A DNA stretch of 64,000 nt from Kribbella voronezhensis (GTDB lineage Bacteria; Actinomycetota; Actinomycetes; Propionibacteriales; Kribbellaceae): the NCBI RefSeq assembly GCF_004365175.1, contig NZ_SOCE01000003.1, positions 248,001-312,000 of the forward strand. The letters run 5' to 3'. The notes beneath the pieces were generated by a model. The model had not been told where the DNA came from, searched no databases, and saw only the letters and a list, made by a program, of their open reading frames with translations. Of the stretch, positions 1 to 9,142 are shown one piece after another. Positions within the stretch are counted from its first letter, which is position 1; every line of letters begins with the position of its first letter. Both the position numbers and the translations under genes were made by a program.

Positions 1-656
1 AACTCGACGATCCGGCCGAGGTACATCACCGCGATCAGGTCGCTGACGTAGCGGACGACGGCCAGGTTGTGCGAGATGAACAGCATCGACAGCTTCAGTT
101 CGCGCTGCAGGGAACGGACCAGGTTGAGCACGGTGCCCTGGACCGAGACGTCGAGAGCCGAGGTGATCTCGTCGGCGATGATCACGTCCGGCTGCCCGGC
201 CAGTGCCCGGGCGATGGCGACGCGCTGGCGCTGACCGCCGGACAAGGCGCCTGGGTAGGCGTGGGCTCGGGCGGCATCGAGGCCGACCAGTTCGAGCAGC
301 CGGGCGACCTCGTCGGCCCGGTGGCCGCCGGTCCGGGGTACCGCCTCCGCGATCGTGTCGCCGATCGTCATCCGCGGATCGAGGGACGAGTAGGGATCCT
401 GGAAGACCATCTGCAGCGGCCGACGGCTGCCGGCGCGGTGATCCAGCGGTACGCCGTCCAGCAGGATCCGCCCGTACGACGGCTCGACCAGCCCGACGGC
501 CGCGCGGGCCAGGGTCGACTTGCCCGACCCGGATTCGCCGACCAGCCCGACCACCTGGCCGGACGGCACCACCAGGTCGACGCCGTCGACGGCCGTGATC
601 GCCCGGCTGCCGGTGCCGAACCGGACCGACACCTGATCGAAACGCAGTTCGCTCAT
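1..656 (-). CDS. Oligopeptide ABC transporter ATP-binding protein, DppF/OppF-like (3' end outside window)
   Basis: Cytoplasmic ATPase of a peptide importer, translated right to left and cut by the left window edge, so only the N-terminal part is present. The translation begins MSELRFDQVSVRFG and shows a Walker A motif (GESGSGKST), Q-loop (VFQDPYSSLDP), ABC signature (LSGGQRQRVAIARAL), Walker B (VIIADEITSALD) and H-loop (LFISHNLAV). The ATG at 656-654 overlaps the stop of the upstream fused permease/ATPase gene as ATGA, so it is translationally coupled and supplies the second ATPase of the complex. The C-terminal oligopeptide domain is not visible. Confidence 0.93.
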   Translation of the reverse strand, partial: MSELRFDQVSVRFGTGSRAITAVDGVDLVVPSGQVVGLVGESGSGKSTLARAAVGLVEPSYGRILLDGVPLDHRAGSRRPLQMVFQDPYSSLDPRMTIGDTIAEAVPRTGGHRADEVARLLELVGLDAARAHAYPGALSGGQRQRVAIARALAGQPDVIIADEITSALDVSVQGTVLNLVRSLQRELKLSMLFISHNLAVVRYVSDLIAVMYLGRIVE

Positions 657-2566
657 CGTTGCCCCGTCCGGATCGACTCCGTGCCTGGATGCCGAGCTTG
701 CCAGGCCGCCGAACCCTGCGGGTTCCAGCAGGCCACCTGATGCGCCGGACCGTGACTGACCAAGGCGGGATCCTCGCTCCGGCACCGGTCGGTGGCGAAT
801 TCACAGCGAGCCGCAAAGGCGCAGCCACTCGGATAGTGCGCCGGATCGACCGGCCGTCCGGGGATGACCGCCAGCGGTTCGTCCAGCGGAGTGTCGAGAT
901 CCGGTACCGCGGCCGACAGCGCGCGGGTGTAGGGATGGCGAGCTCCTGTGTAGAGCTCGCTCGCAGGCAGGTCCTCCACGATTCGTCCGGCATACATCAC
1001 CAGAACGCGATCGCACACCTGCCCGACGACGGTGATGTCGTGGCTGATCAGCAGCACGGCGACTTCGTTCTCGGTCCGGATCTGTTCGAGCAGTTCCAGC
1101 ACCTGCCGCTGCACGGTGACGTCAAGCGCGGTGGTCGGCTCGTCGGCGACGATCAGCGCGGGCGTACCCATCAGTCCCATCCCGATCATCGCCCGCTGCC
1201 GCATCCCGCCGGAGAACTCGTGCGGATACTGGTGCGCCCGCCGCTCCGGCAGGGGGATCCGGACCGCCCGCAGCCGGTCGACCGCCCGGCTCATCGCCTG
1301 GCGCCGGGACATCCCCTGGTGCTCGCGAGCACCTTCGGCGAGCTGGGCCCCGATCCGCATCGTCGGGTTGAACGACGTCATCGGGTCCTGGAAGACCATC
1401 GCGAACGACGTACCGAGCAACCGCCGCCGCGCGGCCGCAGTACTGCGAACCGCTGCCCGTCCGAGCAGGGGCGCTCCGAGGAACGACAACTCGGACGCTC
1501 GCACCTGGCCGGGTGATTCGATCAATTGGGCGACTGCAAGTGCAGTGAGGCTCTTGCCCGACCCGGACTCGCCGACCACGCCGACGATCTCGCTCCGCCC
1601 GATGGTGAAACTGATCCCGCGCACGGGGGTGACCGGCCCGGGGAAGCTGACGTGCAGGTCCTTCACGACCAGCACGGCGTCGTCGTCGACAGCGGCCGCC
1701 GGAGCGGTTTCCCCCTGCGGCAACCGCGGCCCCTTCAGTACCGGTACGCCGAAGCCCTTCGCCACGGCCTCTCCGAAGAGATTGAACGCCAGGCCCGCGA
1801 CGACGACCGCGACTCCCGGTGCCAGTGCCGCGGCGGGATGCACGTAGATGCTGTTGAGGCTCTCGCCCATCAATCGCCCCCAGTCGTAGGCCGGCGGTTG
1901 CACACCCAGGCCGAGGAACGACAGGCCGGCGAAGGCGAGCAAGGTGCCGCCGGCACCGATCGTCGCGTTCACCACCAGCGGCTCGGCGATGTTGGGCAGG
2001 ATGTGCCGCGACAACATCCGGAACCGGCCGACCCCGGCGATCCGCGCGGCGGCGACGAAGTCCCGCTTCTCGATCCCGGCGACCAGAGTCTGGGTCAGCC
2101 GCGCGAACGACGGTGCTCCGGCGAACCCGATCGCCAGAACTGCGCCCTTCGCGCCGACTCCGAAGACGACCGCGAAGAACAGGGCGAGCAGTAGCCCGGG
2201 GAACGCGACGGCGATGTTCACCACGGCCGTCGCCAGTCGACCGGCGCGTCGACCGAGGACAGTGGGTGCACAGCCGAGCGCGAGTCCGCACACCACCGCG
2301 ATGGAGGTGGCGATCAGAGCGAGCAGGATCGATGTACGGGAGGCGACCAGTACTCGGTAGAAGATGTCGCGGCCGAGGTTGTCCGTGCCGAGCCAGTGCT
2401 TCGCAGAGGTGCCCTCCAGTAGGTGTTCTGTGTCGATCGCGGTCGCCTGATGCGTCCAGAGCAGCGGTGCGACGAGAGCGAGCAGGAGTACTGCGAGGAG
2501 GAGCACCCCTGCGCCGGCGCCGACCGGCGTACGTAGTACTGCGATCCAGCGAGCTGTTCTCTTCAT
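653..2566 (-). CDS. Fused oligopeptide ABC transporter permease/ATPase (DppC-DppD fusion)
   Basis: A 637-residue fusion of two subunits that are usually separate. Residues about 1-275 form a DppC-type inner-membrane permease with an N-terminal membrane helix and a classical permease loop (EKRDFVAAARIAGVGR). A linker near residue 280-295 leads into a DppD-type ATPase with Walker A (GESGSGKS, near 333), Q-loop (VFQDPMTSFNP), signature (SGGMRQR, near 452), Walker B (LIVADEPTTALD) and a C-terminal oligopeptide domain with the Cys-containing CAFAARC segment. Its ATG overlaps the stop of the DppB gene (TGATG), and its own stop overlaps the next ATPase start. Such fusions occur in Actinobacteria. 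The substrate is not determined; peptides are the family default. Confidence 0.93.
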   Translation of the reverse strand: MKRTARWIAVLRTPVGAGAGVLLLAVLLLALVAPLLWTHQATAIDTEHLLEGTSAKHWLGTDNLGRDIFYRVLVASRTSILLALIATSIAVVCGLALGCAPTVLGRRAGRLATAVVNIAVAFPGLLLALFFAVVFGVGAKGAVLAIGFAGAPSFARLTQTLVAGIEKRDFVAAARIAGVGRFRMLSRHILPNIAEPLVVNATIGAGGTLLAFAGLSFLGLGVQPPAYDWGRLMGESLNSIYVHPAAALAPGVAVVVAGLAFNLFGEAVAKGFGVPVLKGPRLPQGETAPAAAVDDDAVLVVKDLHVSFPGPVTPVRGISFTIGRSEIVGVVGESGSGKSLTALAVAQLIESPGQVRASELSFLGAPLLGRAAVRSTAAARRRLLGTSFAMVFQDPMTSFNPTMRIGAQLAEGAREHQGMSRRQAMSRAVDRLRAVRIPLPERRAHQYPHEFSGGMRQRAMIGMGLMGTPALIVADEPTTALDVTVQRQVLELLEQIRTENEVAVLLISHDITVVGQVCDRVLVMYAGRIVEDLPASELYTGARHPYTRALSAAVPDLDTPLDEPLAVIPGRPVDPAHYPSGCAFAARCEFATDRCRSEDPALVSHGPAHQVACWNPQGSAAWQARHPGTESIRTGQR

Positions 2567-3558
2567 CAGCTCTCCCGGATAGTGGATCGGGGGTCCAGCA
2601 GGGCGAGGATCACGTCGACTGCCAGGTTCACCAGGAGGACGCCGGCGCCGTAGACGAGTACTACGCCCTGCACCAGCGGGTAGTCCTTGGCCAGGATCGA
2701 CGACACGATCGTGCTACCCAGTCCTGGCCAGCTGAAGACGTTCTCTACGAGTACTGTGCCGGCGACCATCGCGCCCAGGAGCAGACCGCCGAGGGTGATT
2801 GTTGCCGTCACCGCATTGGGCAGCGCGTGCCGTAGATACACAGCAACAGCGGGAAGCCGTTTGGCTCGTGCTGTCCGCAGATAGTCGGTCTGCAGTACTG
2901 CGAGCAGCTCGACCCGGCAGATGCGCGCGAGCACCGCAGCCGGCCCGATGGCCAGTGCAAGCACGGGTAGCACGTACGACGAGACGTTGCCGCGGCCGGC
3001 GACAGGGAACCAGTGGAGCTTCACTGCGAAGACGTAGACGAGTCCGACTGCCAGGAGGAACTCGGGGATCGCGGCGAGTACCACTGTGGTCGAGGTGAAG
3101 CTCAGCTCAGTACGTGGTCGGCGGCCGGCTCGGGTGAGGACGCCCATGGCCAGGCCGAGCGGTAGCGCGATGAGTACGGCGACGACGAAGGCGGCGACGG
3201 CGAGTTGGAGCGTGGCGGGCAGGCGATCGCGGATCACGTCGGAGACCGGGAGGCCGGTGGTGATCGACGTACCGAGGTTGCCGGTGAAGAGGTGTTGCAG
3301 GAAGTGCAGGTACTGCACCCAGAGCGGGTCGTTGAGGCCCAGGGACTCGCGCTGGGCGTCGACCACGCTCTGTGCAGCCGCGGGGCCGAGTGCGCCGCGC
3401 ACTGGGTCGCCGGGGATCAGGTGGATCATCAGGAACGCGGCGCTGACCAGTACCAGCACGGACCCGACCAGCCGCCCGAGCCGACGGGCGGCGAACCGCA
3501 CCCACGGATGGGTACCGAAGCTCGCCGCCGCACCGGAAACGCTCGCCGTCGCCGTCAC
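2566..3558 (-). CDS. Oligopeptide ABC transporter permease, DppB-like
   Basis: A 330-residue integral membrane permease. The first helix follows RFAARRLGRLVG and ends in the family hallmark HLIPGDPVR; the EAA-type loop lies near TDYLRTARAKRLP. The start is GTG at 3558, four bases after the stop of the substrate-binding protein gene, and the end overlaps the fused DppC-DppD start by one base. It would pair with the DppC half of the fusion to form the membrane channel. Confidence 0.93.
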   Translation of the reverse strand: MTATASVSGAAASFGTHPWVRFAARRLGRLVGSVLVLVSAAFLMIHLIPGDPVRGALGPAAAQSVVDAQRESLGLNDPLWVQYLHFLQHLFTGNLGTSITTGLPVSDVIRDRLPATLQLAVAAFVVAVLIALPLGLAMGVLTRAGRRPRTELSFTSTTVVLAAIPEFLLAVGLVYVFAVKLHWFPVAGRGNVSSYVLPVLALAIGPAAVLARICRVELLAVLQTDYLRTARAKRLPAVAVYLRHALPNAVTATITLGGLLLGAMVAGTVLVENVFSWPGLGSTIVSSILAKDYPLVQGVVLVYGAGVLLVNLAVDVILALLDPRSTIRES

Positions 3559-3562
3559 CGGG

Positions 3563-5158
3563 TCACCCGATCATCCGGATCGATCCGGGGTCGACGCCGT
3601 CGTTCAGTTCGAAGGTCGCGCCCTTGGCGAAGATCGGCACGGTGGAGTTGACGAACGGCACGACGTTGACCTGCTTGAACAACGCGCGCTCGGCCGATGC
3701 CCAGTCGCCGCAACCGTCCGCCCCGGCGATCTTCGCCGCCTTGGCGACCGCGGCGTCGTACTCGGGGTTCTTGATCCAGGAGAAGTTGCCCCCACCCGGC
3801 GGGGTCGGGCCGGACAGGAAGCTCACGAGCTGGCTGGGCAGCGACGTCGTCAGCGGGATCAGGCCGGTGTGCCAGGTCCCTTGACCGGCAAGGACGACCG
3901 TACTGATCTCAGCGGTCGACACGGCCTTGAGCGAGACCTGGACGCCCAGCTCGGTCCACGCCTTCTGCAACAGTTCGGCGCCGGACTGCATGGTCGGCCC
4001 GAGGTTGGTCAGGTAGTAGGAGACGAGGGACAGCTTGGTTCCACCCTTCTCACGGATGCCGCCCGCACCCGGTTTCCAGCCGGCCGCGTCGAGAGTCGCC
4101 TTGGCCGCGTCGAGATCGTGGCCGGGGAGGTTGCCGGTGACCGTGTCGTCGTTGCACGGGCCGGTCCCCGGCACGGTCATGCTGGTGGTCGGTTTGCCGG
4201 TGCCACCGGTGATGACCTTGCCGAGCTGAGCCAGGTCGAGGGCTTGCGTCAACGCCTTGCGGACGGCGAGATCAGCGGTCGGCAGACCCGGCTTCTGGTT
4301 GAACCAGAGCTCACCCAGCGGAGTACCCATGCTGCGCGAGAAGACCTTCTGTGCCTCCAGTCGCTGCTTGTCCGGCCCGGAGATGGCCGCGATGTTGACC
4401 TGGCCGGCGAGCAGCAGGTTGGCTGCCGTGGTCTCGTTGGCGACGACCTTGAGCACCACCTTGTCCGGCATCCCGGGCTGGTCCGCCTTGAAGTTGCCCA
4501 CACCCCACGCGTACTCCTTGCGGCGGGTCAGCGTGTAGTGGTCGCCCGGCACGACCTCCGTGACCTTGAACTGGCCGGTCCCGTCCGAGCCCTGCTTGAG
4601 CAGCGTGCGGTTCTTCATGCCCTTGCCGCAGACGATGTGCAGACCACCGACGTTGCGGACCAGGAAGGCGTCCGGCGCGGCTGCGGTCACGGTGACCGTG
4701 CCGGTCGCGTCGTCGCCGGTCGCCTTGGCTCCGGGTGGTACGAAGACACCGATCCGGGTGGACTTGCTGGCCGGGTTGCCGACGAAGGTGATGTTCTCCG
4801 CGACCGTGCTCGCGGTCAGCGGAGTCCCGTCCGCGCAGGTGACGCCCTTGCGGAGCGTGTACTTCGCGGTGGTGGTCGTCCCTTCCCACTTCTCCGCGAG
4901 ACCCGCCACGTCCTTGCCGCTGCCGTCGATGTTGAGCAGCGAGTCGTAGAGGAAGGCGTCGACCTGCTTCGTGATCGACAGCGAGGTGAACTGCGGATCG
5001 AGGTTGCCCGGGTCGGCGTTCAGCGCCATGGTCAGCGTCTGGCCCGCCACCGGCTTGCCCGCACCGGTGGTCTGCTCGCCCGAACTGCAGGCGGACAGGA
5101 CCAGTCCGGTGGCGAGCGCGCCGGCGACCGCGATGGTGGCTGCGGATCTCATCATCAA
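3563..5158 (-). CDS. Extracellular solute-binding protein family 5 (peptide-binding lipoprotein)
   Basis: A 531-residue DppA/OppA-like lipoprotein. The N-terminus is a lipoprotein signal peptide ending in the lipobox LSAC, with the acylated Cys at residue 24, then a Ser/Gly/Thr linker. The mature protein begins with the family pattern LTMALNADPGNLDPQFTS. It should sit on the outer face of the membrane and deliver peptides or similar solutes to the downstream permeases. It lies 9 bp after the serine hydrolase gene and 4 bp before dppB, so it is inside the same operon. Three Met codons occur at the start; the exact one is uncertain. Confidence 0.92.
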   Translation of the reverse strand: MMMRSAATIAVAGALATGLVLSACSSGEQTTGAGKPVAGQTLTMALNADPGNLDPQFTSLSITKQVDAFLYDSLLNIDGSGKDVAGLAEKWEGTTTTAKYTLRKGVTCADGTPLTASTVAENITFVGNPASKSTRIGVFVPPGAKATGDDATGTVTVTAAAPDAFLVRNVGGLHIVCGKGMKNRTLLKQGSDGTGQFKVTEVVPGDHYTLTRRKEYAWGVGNFKADQPGMPDKVVLKVVANETTAANLLLAGQVNIAAISGPDKQRLEAQKVFSRSMGTPLGELWFNQKPGLPTADLAVRKALTQALDLAQLGKVITGGTGKPTTSMTVPGTGPCNDDTVTGNLPGHDLDAAKATLDAAGWKPGAGGIREKGGTKLSLVSYYLTNLGPTMQSGAELLQKAWTELGVQVSLKAVSTAEISTVVLAGQGTWHTGLIPLTTSLPSQLVSFLSGPTPPGGGNFSWIKNPEYDAAVAKAAKIAGADGCGDWASAERALFKQVNVVPFVNSTVPIFAKGATFELNDGVDPGSIRMIG

Positions 5159-5167
5159 CTCCTGGAA

Positions 5168-6556
5168 TCAGGTGGTGGCGCGGCGGATGGCGCGGCCGTT
5201 GTGCAGGTACAGGGCATGCCCGCTGCCGTCGTCGCCGAGGAAGACCTGCGGCAGGTGCACCCCGTTCTCGGCCTTGACCGCGATCAGGCTCTCCTCGTTG
5301 CGGCCGACCAGTTCGACCGGCTCGGGGGCCGGGCCGAGCTCGGCGAAGATTCCCTTCGGTGTCTGGTCGAGCCAGACCTTTCCGTCGTCGTCCTGGCGGA
5401 TGGTGAAGTCGGCGACCTCGCAGCTGTAGGTGCCGAGCATCCGCTCCGTGTCGATCGGTACCGCGGTGTCGGGTGGCGTGGGGAGCGCGGGCAACTCCAA
5501 CCCGGCCAGCTCCTTGACCACCTGGCCGACGACGGCCTTGTAGAGCTCGATGGTGTCGCCGCCGTTGGTCAGTACCGTCACCGCCAGGCCGTGCTCGGGA
5601 ACGATGCGCAGGAAGGCGTTCTGGCCGATGGTCCCGCCGTCGTGGCCGATCACCCTGGTGCCGCCCCAGTCGAAGATCTCCCAGCCGAGCCCCCACGAGT
5701 CGCCCATCAACCCGAGGGCCGGAACCTTGACCTGCGGCTCCTGCATCGCCTTGACGCTCGCGGCGCTGAGTACCGCCGTACCGTCTGCTGCCTTGCCTTC
5801 GGCGAGGTGCAGGGTGGCGAACGTGAGCAGGTCGCGCGGTCGCATCGCGAGCATCGCGCCGGCCGGCGCCATTCCCCGCGTCATCGCCCAGATCGGCGCG
5901 GGTACCGGTGCTTCGTCGGGAGCCGGCCGGAGATGCCCGACCGCGGCACGATGCAGGATCGCCTCGTACGGATCGGTGGCCGCATGCGTCAGGCCGAGCG
6001 GGGTGAACAGGTGCTCGCGCAGCACAGCGTCGTACGGCTTGCCACGCAGTACCTCGATCAGGCGGCCGAGGACGACGAAGCCGGCGTTGTTGTAGGAAAA
6101 CATCTCGCCGGGCGCGAAGAGCTGGCCGACCTCGGCCAGCGTCGGCATGAACTTCTCGACGGCGTCGTCACCCTTGCCGGTCTCGTTGAAGATGTCGCCC
6201 TCGAAGCCGGCCTGATGGCTGAGCAGTTGCCGGACGGTGATCGCGGCCGCCGCCTCGTCGTCCTTGAGGACGAACTCGGGCAGGTAGTCGCGGACCGGTT
6301 CGTCCAGGTCGACCTTGCCCTCGTCGACGAGTTGCATCACCAGCGTCGTCGTCCACACCTTGGTGATCGAGCCGATCTGGAACACCGTGTCGGCCGTCGT
6401 CTCCACACCGGTCGCCTTGCTCAGTACGCCGGCCGCATGGTCGATCACCTCGCCGCCGAACAGCACTGCGACCGCAGTACCGGGGACCTCGTGCTCGGCC
6501 AGCAACGCCGGCAGCCGGTCTTGTAGCCACTTTTCGATCTCGCTCAGGGTCGCCAT
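5168..6556 (-). CDS. Serine hydrolase, beta-lactamase class C / S12 peptidase family
   Basis: A 462-residue penicillin-binding-protein-like serine hydrolase. The catalytic SxxK is SITK (Ser63, Lys66), the YxN motif is YNN (Tyr155), and HDG in VIGHDGG near residue 300 stands for the KTG box. A C-terminal extension of about 120 residues follows. There is no signal peptide, so a cytoplasmic esterase or D-aminopeptidase-type role fits better than antibiotic resistance. As first gene of the peptide-transporter operon it may process imported D-amino-acid peptides; this is inference from position. The ATG is at 6556. Confidence 0.88.
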   Translation of the reverse strand: MATLSEIEKWLQDRLPALLAEHEVPGTAVAVLFGGEVIDHAAGVLSKATGVETTADTVFQIGSITKVWTTTLVMQLVDEGKVDLDEPVRDYLPEFVLKDDEAAAAITVRQLLSHQAGFEGDIFNETGKGDDAVEKFMPTLAEVGQLFAPGEMFSYNNAGFVVLGRLIEVLRGKPYDAVLREHLFTPLGLTHAATDPYEAILHRAAVGHLRPAPDEAPVPAPIWAMTRGMAPAGAMLAMRPRDLLTFATLHLAEGKAADGTAVLSAASVKAMQEPQVKVPALGLMGDSWGLGWEIFDWGGTRVIGHDGGTIGQNAFLRIVPEHGLAVTVLTNGGDTIELYKAVVGQVVKELAGLELPALPTPPDTAVPIDTERMLGTYSCEVADFTIRQDDDGKVWLDQTPKGIFAELGPAPEPVELVGRNEESLIAVKAENGVHLPQVFLGDDGSGHALYLHNGRAIRRATT

Positions 6557-6697
6557 GCACCGACGCTAGGACCCCGACGCCGCCGAGTATTCGTCGCCGC
6601 TGACGACTGAGCAGACGTTTTTCGTCCGATCCGATGAAGTCGCCTCGGCGGAGTAATGGGATGGCTCTCCGACCGGCGCGGGTGTGAGGATCTCAGG

Positions 6698-7363
6698 ATG
6701 GGTGACGAGGAGAAGCGGTACTGGTATCCGGAGGGGCTTGTCGCGGAGGAGCTGGAGTTCCAGCGGCTCTACGGCCCGGTGGAGCCCGCGACCCGCGAGG
6801 AGGCGGCGGAGTTCTTCAACGGCCTCGGCCTGCCGTGGTGGATCGCCGGCGGCTGGGCGATCGAGGCATTCACCGGCGTACCGCGCCACCACGACGACCT
6901 CGACGTCTCCTTCTGGCGCCGCCACGTGCCGGACCTGATCCGCCACGCCGAAGGCCGGTACCACGTGTGGTCGGCCGGCAGTGGGTTCCTCTCGCCTTTA
7001 AGCGTCGACAAGCCCGAAGTGCCGGACACGGCCGACCAGGTCTGGCTCCGCCAACACGCCCTCGCCCCCTGGAAGTACGACGTCGTGCTGAACCCCGACC
7101 GCAACGGCCGCTGGATCTTCCGCCGCGACCCGTCCCTCGACTACGACCTCGACGAGATCACCTGGGTCGCTTCCGACGGCATCCGCTACCTCAACCCGGA
7201 GATGGCGCTGGCCTACAAAGCCCGCTCCAACCGCCCCAAGGACCACCAGGACCTGCTCGCCGCCCTCCCACTCCTGTCCCCCGAGAAGCGCACCTGGCTC
7301 GCTGACATGGTCCACCACCTGCACCCGGACCACGTCTGGCTGGAGGAGATCCGCGGGGGATGA
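6698..7363 (+). CDS. Nucleotidyltransferase-like protein (aminoglycoside adenylyltransferase-type fold)
   Basis: A 221-residue protein with a minimal nucleotidyltransferase signature: WIAGGWAIEAFTG, then HHDDLDVSFW, where the two Asp residues match the metal-binding pair of the family that includes aminoglycoside 2''-adenylyltransferases. The later ALAYKARSNRPKDHQDL segment resembles the kinase-like tail of such proteins. I chose ATG 6698 because GAGGA lies 7 bp upstream; an in-frame ATG at 6656 has GGAG only 2 bp away. Substrate unknown; resistance cannot be inferred. It is transcribed away from the peptide operon. Confidence 0.72.
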   Translation: MGDEEKRYWYPEGLVAEELEFQRLYGPVEPATREEAAEFFNGLGLPWWIAGGWAIEAFTGVPRHHDDLDVSFWRRHVPDLIRHAEGRYHVWSAGSGFLSPLSVDKPEVPDTADQVWLRQHALAPWKYDVVLNPDRNGRWIFRRDPSLDYDLDEITWVASDGIRYLNPEMALAYKARSNRPKDHQDLLAALPLLSPEKRTWLADMVHHLHPDHVWLEEIRGG

Positions 7364-7366
7364 GCT

Positions 7367-7870
7367 GTACGGCGGGGTAAGTCCCTGTCGCGCCTCCTAC
7401 GTCGGCGGCTCGACCCACCCCACCCCGGTCGCGGCTCCTCCGTCGCCGCTCGGACGAAGGCGGGCCGGATGCCTCGGACATTCGCTCGTCGGAGCTCGGA
7501 CGACGGCGAGCCGGTTCGCTGAGAGAAGTTCGTCGGGGACCAGCCGGATGGGGTGCCCGACACCGAGACTGTGCTGCTCAGACCTCCCCACCTTCGCCGA
7601 CAACCTCATCCGGAGGCGAGGCGGAAATGCGCAAACCACCGGCGAACCGGGGCCACCTTCGCCTCAGCATCGACCAACGAGCCGCGATGCATGGCGGTTT
7701 CGACGAGGGAGCCGCGACCTGGGTGGTGGAGGTTTCGACCGAAGCCCGCGGGGGGCATCCCAGCGAGCACCAGGCCCACCATCGCTTGAGCGGCGACGGA
7801 GGAGCCGCGACCCGGGGTGGGGGGTCGAGCGGCCGACGTAGGAGGCGCGACGGGGGACTACACGCCGTAC
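7367..7870. repeat. Gene-free region bounded by an 85-bp imperfect inverted repeat
   Basis: The left arm (7367-7451) starts four bases after the preceding stop codon and is nearly the reverse complement of the right arm (7788-7870). Both contain GAGCGGCGACGGAGGAGCCG or its complement and GACGTAGGAGGCGCGAC, with a few mismatches and small indels. A weaker direct copy of the same motif lies at about 7696-7746. No convincing gene lies between the arms; the open frames here are GC-bias artefacts. It resembles a MITE-like or other dispersed intergenic repeat, with no transposase in or beside it. Confidence 0.7.
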
Positions 7871-7930
7871 CGGGCGATTTATTCCCGAATTGGCGGGTGG
7901 ATCGGGAACATCTGTGGGGGACTTACTCTT

Positions 7931-9142
7931 ATGGGTGTTATGAGCTCACCTGCGCGCCGTACGGTCTACCTGGATCATGCCGCGACGACTCCGATGTTGC
8001 CCGTGGCGATCGAGGCGATGACCTCGCACCTTGGGCGTACCGGCAACGCGTCGTCGTTGCACGGGTCCGGGCGGGCGGCTCGGCGGACGGTCGAGGAGTC
8101 TCGCGAGACGATCGCGGACGCTTTGAGCGCGCAGCCGAGCGAGATCGTGTTCACCTCCGGTGGGACCGAGGCGGACAATCTGGCGCTCAAGGGCCTGTGG
8201 TGGGCCCGTCTCGCGGAGAACCCGAAGCGGCGCCGGATTCTGCTCAGCGGGATCGAGCACCACGCCGTGCTGGACCCGGCGATCTGGCTGGCGCAGCACG
8301 AGGGCGCCGAGATCGAGTGGCTGCCGGTGGACGAGCTCGGCCGCGTCCGCCCGGACAGTGTCGCCGAGGCGATCGCGAAGGACCCGGAGAGCGTGTCGTT
8401 CGTCACGTTGATGATGGCGAACAACGAGGTCGGCACGCTGCAGCCGATCCAGGAGATCGCCGAGCTGGCCAAGTCCCACGACATCCCGATGCACACCGAC
8501 GCGGTGCAGGCCGTCGGCCAGGTGCCGGTCGACTTCGCCAGTTCAGGCGTCGACGCGATGACCGTTTCGGCGCACAAGCTCGGCGGCCCGTTCGGGATCG
8601 GCGCGCTGGTGGTCCGCAAGGAGACGCAGCTGGTGCCGATCGTGCACGGCGGCGGGCAGGAGCGCGACGTACGCTCCGGCACCCTCGACACTCCTGCGAC
8701 CGCCGGGTTCGCCGTGGCGCTGGAGCACTCGATCAAGCATCAGCAAGAGGAAGCCCAGCGGCTCACCGAGCTGCGCGACGCGCTGATCCGCGGCGTCCTC
8801 GACACCGTGCCCGGCGCGAAGCTGTCGGGTGACCCGGTCGGCCGTTTGCCCAACAATGCACACTTGTCGTTCAGCGGCTGCGAGGGTGACTCGCTGTTGC
8901 TGCTGCTCGACGCACGCGGGATCGAGGTCTCCACCGGGTCCGCCTGCAACGCCGGGGTCGCCGAGCCGAGCCATGTGTTGCTGGCGATGGGGTACGACGA
9001 CCAGCGGGCGCGCGGCTCGCTCAGATTCACGCTGGGGCACACCAGCACCCGGGCCGACATCGACGCAGTACTGGACAACATCGGACCGGTCGTCGAGCGG
9101 GCGAAGTCCGCAGGTTTGCAGAACGTGGGAAGGAACAACTGA
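7931..9142 (+). CDS. iscS: Cysteine desulfurase (NifS/IscS family)
   Basis: A 403-residue PLP enzyme that removes sulfur from cysteine as an enzyme persulfide. The N-terminal hallmark YLDHAATTP is present, the PLP lysine is in SAHKLGG (Lys216), the ring-stacking His in IEHHAV (about His110), and the catalytic Cys in STGSACNAG (Cys339). ATG 7931 has a GGGGGA 10 bp upstream; ATG 7940 is possible. Its stop overlaps the mnmA start (TGATG), which points to a role as the sulfur donor for tRNA 2-thiouridine synthesis. iscS is used as a family symbol; the true partner is inferred from coupling to mnmA. Confidence 0.93.
   Translation: MGVMSSPARRTVYLDHAATTPMLPVAIEAMTSHLGRTGNASSLHGSGRAARRTVEESRETIADALSAQPSEIVFTSGGTEADNLALKGLWWARLAENPKRRRILLSGIEHHAVLDPAIWLAQHEGAEIEWLPVDELGRVRPDSVAEAIAKDPESVSFVTLMMANNEVGTLQPIQEIAELAKSHDIPMHTDAVQAVGQVPVDFASSGVDAMTVSAHKLGGPFGIGALVVRKETQLVPIVHGGGQERDVRSGTLDTPATAGFAVALEHSIKHQQEEAQRLTELRDALIRGVLDTVPGAKLSGDPVGRLPNNAHLSFSGCEGDSLLLLLDARGIEVSTGSACNAGVAEPSHVLLAMGYDDQRARGSLRFTLGHTSTRADIDAVLDNIGPVVERAKSAGLQNVGRNN

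Noticed and set aside
3086-6526. 1146-codon open frame on the plus strand
   Set aside because: Antisense to the dppB, binding protein and S12 hydrolase genes, which have clear motifs. Long shadow frames are expected at this GC content.
5168-6556. Beta-lactamase resistance gene
   Set aside because: SxxK, YxN and HDG motifs fit S12 hydrolases in general; no signal peptide, and the operon context is peptide uptake.
6698-7363. Aminoglycoside resistance gene
   Set aside because: Only the general nucleotidyltransferase motif is shared; there is no mobile context or close match I can name.
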